A stretch of 64,000 bases of DNA from DSVQ01 sp964484765. GTDB taxonomy: Bacteria; Planctomycetota; Planctomycetia; Planctomycetales; Planctomycetaceae. This document shows, piece after piece, positions 62,487 to 64,000 of the stretch; position 1 is the stretch's first letter, and each line of letters opens with the position of its first letter. Where the stretch lies: contig CAZAGI010000002.1 in NCBI GenBank assembly GCA_964484765.1, forward strand, positions 62,001 through 126,000. Reading direction: 5' to 3'. A program made the translations under genes and the position numbers. The notes under the pieces were generated by a model. That model saw only the letters and a program-made list of their open reading frames with translations, had not been told where the DNA came from and made no database searches.

Positions 62487-62885
62487 CTACTCTAACCAAT
62501 CTTCAATCCGCAAACCGGGAATCGGTGCAAAGTGCTTGACGTTGTGCGTTACTAACGTCAAATCATGTTCCAAAGCCACCGTGGCGATCATGAGATCAAC
62601 CGAATCGACCCCCACTCCAGCGACAAGCAGATCGGCACGTAACTGCCCGAATCGATGGGCACACGCGCGATCGAAATCCAGCACCTTCACATCGAGGAGC
62701 ATGTCTCGATCAATCGCTAGCAGCAACTCCTCAGACCGTCCCCGCTTCATGGCCCAGACATACAATTCTGCGAGCGCAATCGACGAGAGGGCCAATCCTC
62801 CGGAGTGCTGAAAAAAATGATGCGCTAACCGAGCCGACCGCCGCAGCCAGGCCGAACAAACATTGGTATCAAGCAAGTAAATCAT
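62487..62885 (-). CDS. VapC-like PIN-domain ribonuclease toxin
   Basis: 132 residues, the normal PIN/VapC size. The acidic catalytic set is complete: Asp6 (LLDTNV), Glu40 (ALAELYVW) and Asp97 (DSVDLMIA), with Asn115 in VTHNVKHF. VapC toxins cleave tRNA or rRNA in the cytoplasm and are inhibited by their partner. The ATG at 62885 overlaps the antitoxin stop (ATGA), the usual antitoxin-toxin order. The stop lies 39 nt before pgsA. Confidence 0.92.
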   Translation of the reverse strand: MIYLLDTNVCSAWLRRSARLAHHFFQHSGGLALSSIALAELYVWAMKRGRSEELLLAIDRDMLLDVKVLDFDRACAHRFGQLRADLLVAGVGVDSVDLMIATVALEHDLTLVTHNVKHFAPIPGLRIEDWLE

Positions 62886-63139
62886 TCGTCGTGATCCAGA
62901 TCGAGATCACGATTTCGTCCGGTATGACGTGATTGAGCGATTTCTTCGAGGATGCGATCGTCTTCTTCCGTCCAGGAATCGGCAAGAATACCCGCACAGC
63001 GTCGCAATCCGTCCCCCCATTGTTGTGGCACGGGGACTGTGGGCTGAAGGATCACGCTGACGCGGCTTCCCTCGATCAGACCATGCGCTTCCGTCAACTC
63101 GATTGTTTGACCGTGAACGATTCCTTCGTAGGCCTTCAT
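62882..63139 (-). CDS. Antitoxin of the VapC-like pair (AF2212/DUF104-like)
   Basis: 85 residues from the ATG at 63139, preceded by GAGG. The N-terminal MKAYEGIVHGQTIELTEAHGL..GSRVSVILQ is a small beta-barrel of the AF2212/DUF104 antitoxin type, and the acidic C-terminal tail (EEDDRILEEIA... DLDLDHDE) would neutralise the toxin. Its stop overlaps the toxin start. Probable autorepressor of the operon. Confidence 0.85.
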   Translation of the reverse strand: MKAYEGIVHGQTIELTEAHGLIEGSRVSVILQPTVPVPQQWGDGLRRCAGILADSWTEEDDRILEEIAQSRHTGRNRDLDLDHDE

Positions 63140-63160
63140 CACAAACCTCTTTCTAACTTT

Positions 63161-64000
63161 CTAACCCATCCGTACGATCGGCAATCCGGCCTCGATTTGT
63201 GGAGCACGGCCGCTTTCGTCGGATCCGGTGGCCTGGCCGACGAAGTCGTAATCACGGCGTTCGAGCAGTTCGACGGGGACCATCTGGCCCGGAGCCAGAT
63301 TCTCGCCGGTAACATAGACTTCGCCGTCGATTTCCGGGGCGTCGCAATAGGCGCGGCCAGTCCACACGCCGTCTTCCACCGGGGCGTCGATCAGCACGTC
63401 GAGTTCATAACCGAGCAGTGAATCGCCGAACTGGAACGCGATGTCCTGCTGCAATGCCATCAGTTCCTCGCGGCGAGCTTCTTTCACGGCTTCGGGCAAA
63501 TGATCCGTCAACTTCACCGCCGGAGTGCCCGGTTCCACGGAGTAAGTGAACACGCCCATCCGCTGGAACTGCGTCTCTTTGACGAACTGCCGCAGGGTTT
63601 CGAACTGGGCGTCGGTTTCGCCGGGGAAACCCGTGATGAACGTCGTCCGCAGAACGAGATTGGGAATCCGTTCGCGCAGCTTGTGAATGAGCGCTTCGGT
63701 TTGAGCCCGATTCACGCGCCGCTGCATTCGCCGCAGCATGGTGTCGTCGATGTGCTGCAGCGGCATGTCGAGGTAAGGCAGAATCTTCGTCGATCCGGTA
63801 ATCGTGTCGATGAGTTCATCGGTGAAATTGATCGGGTATAGGTACAGCAGCCGGATCCAGTCGATGCCGTCGACTTTTTCCAGTTCCTTGAGCATCTCGG
63901 CGAGCCGCAACCGGCCGTAGAGATCGAGGCCGTAGTACGTGGTGTCCTGCGCGACGAGATTCAATTCGCGGACGCCATCGGCCGCCAGTTCGCGGGCTTC
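63161..64000 (-). CDS. rimO: Ribosomal protein S12 methylthiotransferase RimO, 5' part outside the window
   Basis: C-terminal part of a radical SAM methylthiotransferase. The visible 279 residues start inside the protein (EARELAADGVRELNLVAQDTTYYG), a block typical of RimO, then MLRRMQRRVNRAQTEALI, VLRTTFITGFPGETDAQF, FTYSVEPGTPAVKL and a TRAM-like C-terminal region (LLGYELDVLIDAPVEDGVWTGRAYCDAPEIDG). RimO modifies Asp of S12. The Fe-S binding N-terminal half lies beyond base 64000. MiaB is the alternative, but ELNLVAQDTT and the PEIDG ending favour RimO. Confidence 0.9.
   Translation of the reverse strand, partial: EARELAADGVRELNLVAQDTTYYGLDLYGRLRLAEMLKELEKVDGIDWIRLLYLYPINFTDELIDTITGSTKILPYLDMPLQHIDDTMLRRMQRRVNRAQTEALIHKLRERIPNLVLRTTFITGFPGETDAQFETLRQFVKETQFQRMGVFTYSVEPGTPAVKLTDHLPEAVKEARREELMALQQDIAFQFGDSLLGYELDVLIDAPVEDGVWTGRAYCDAPEIDGEVYVTGENLAPGQMVPVELLERRDYDFVGQATGSDESGRAPQIEAGLPIVRMG

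Overview
The window looks like a chromosomal segment of a planctomycete (order Planctomycetales or a close relative). The strongest markers are a planctomycete cytochrome-C/DUF1549/DUF1553 protein followed by a DUF1501 protein, a solitary PEP-CTERM protein, and many lineage-specific secreted proteins. They sit beside genes for a normal Gram-negative envelope: lipid A genes lpxC, lpxA and lpxK, and peptidoglycan genes murG, murD and ftsW. Base composition is fairly GC-rich throughout. No rRNA, integrase, transposase or CRISPR array was seen.

Layout. From 0.5 to 26 kb lie mostly housekeeping and envelope genes: an M42 peptidase; a minus-strand lipid A block (lpxC, lpxA, a Gfo/Idh oxidoreductase) with an OmpH/Skp chaperone; a DTW/Tsr3-like protein; pyruvate kinase; a DsbD-alpha-like protein; a PEP-CTERM protein; isocitrate dehydrogenase; lpxK, which carries an in-frame palindromic repeat; an HtrA protease; a HAD phosphatase; several lineage-specific proteins; ftsW-murG with an SDR-family protein; a SHOCT lipoprotein coupled to murD; and proB. 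From 26.6 to 34.3 kb are purF, a thioesterase, a GNAT acetyltransferase and the DUF1553/DUF1501 pair.

The most interesting region is 34.4-39.9 kb. It is a compact plus-strand locus made of a helical-repeat protein, a winged-helix/SWIM zinc-finger protein (start overlapping the previous stop), a strongly structured non-coding region of about 240 nt, and a retron-type reverse transcriptase. The non-coding region has terminal a1/a2 complementarity, an msr-like hairpin and a long msd-like hairpin with a perfect 23-bp stem. Together these form a complete three-part retron. The gene content agrees with my recollection of the predicted 'type XIII' retron class, and the RNA can be drawn directly from the sequence.

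From 39.9 to 55.9 kb is a full 14-subunit complex I operon on the minus strand (nuoA to nuoN). It is interrupted between nuoE and nuoF by a zeta-toxin-like kinase and a small partner protein, and between nuoH and nuoG by a 28-bp inverted-repeat element. From 56 to 64 kb are tRNA-Leu and initiator tRNA-Met, a leucine-rich-repeat lipoprotein, a large U32 protein, a lipid kinase coupled to a tiny zinc-ribbon protein, pgsA, a VapC-type toxin-antitoxin pair and the 3' part of rimO.

All calls are from reading the sequence. Family names rest on motif and sequence recognition, without database searches.
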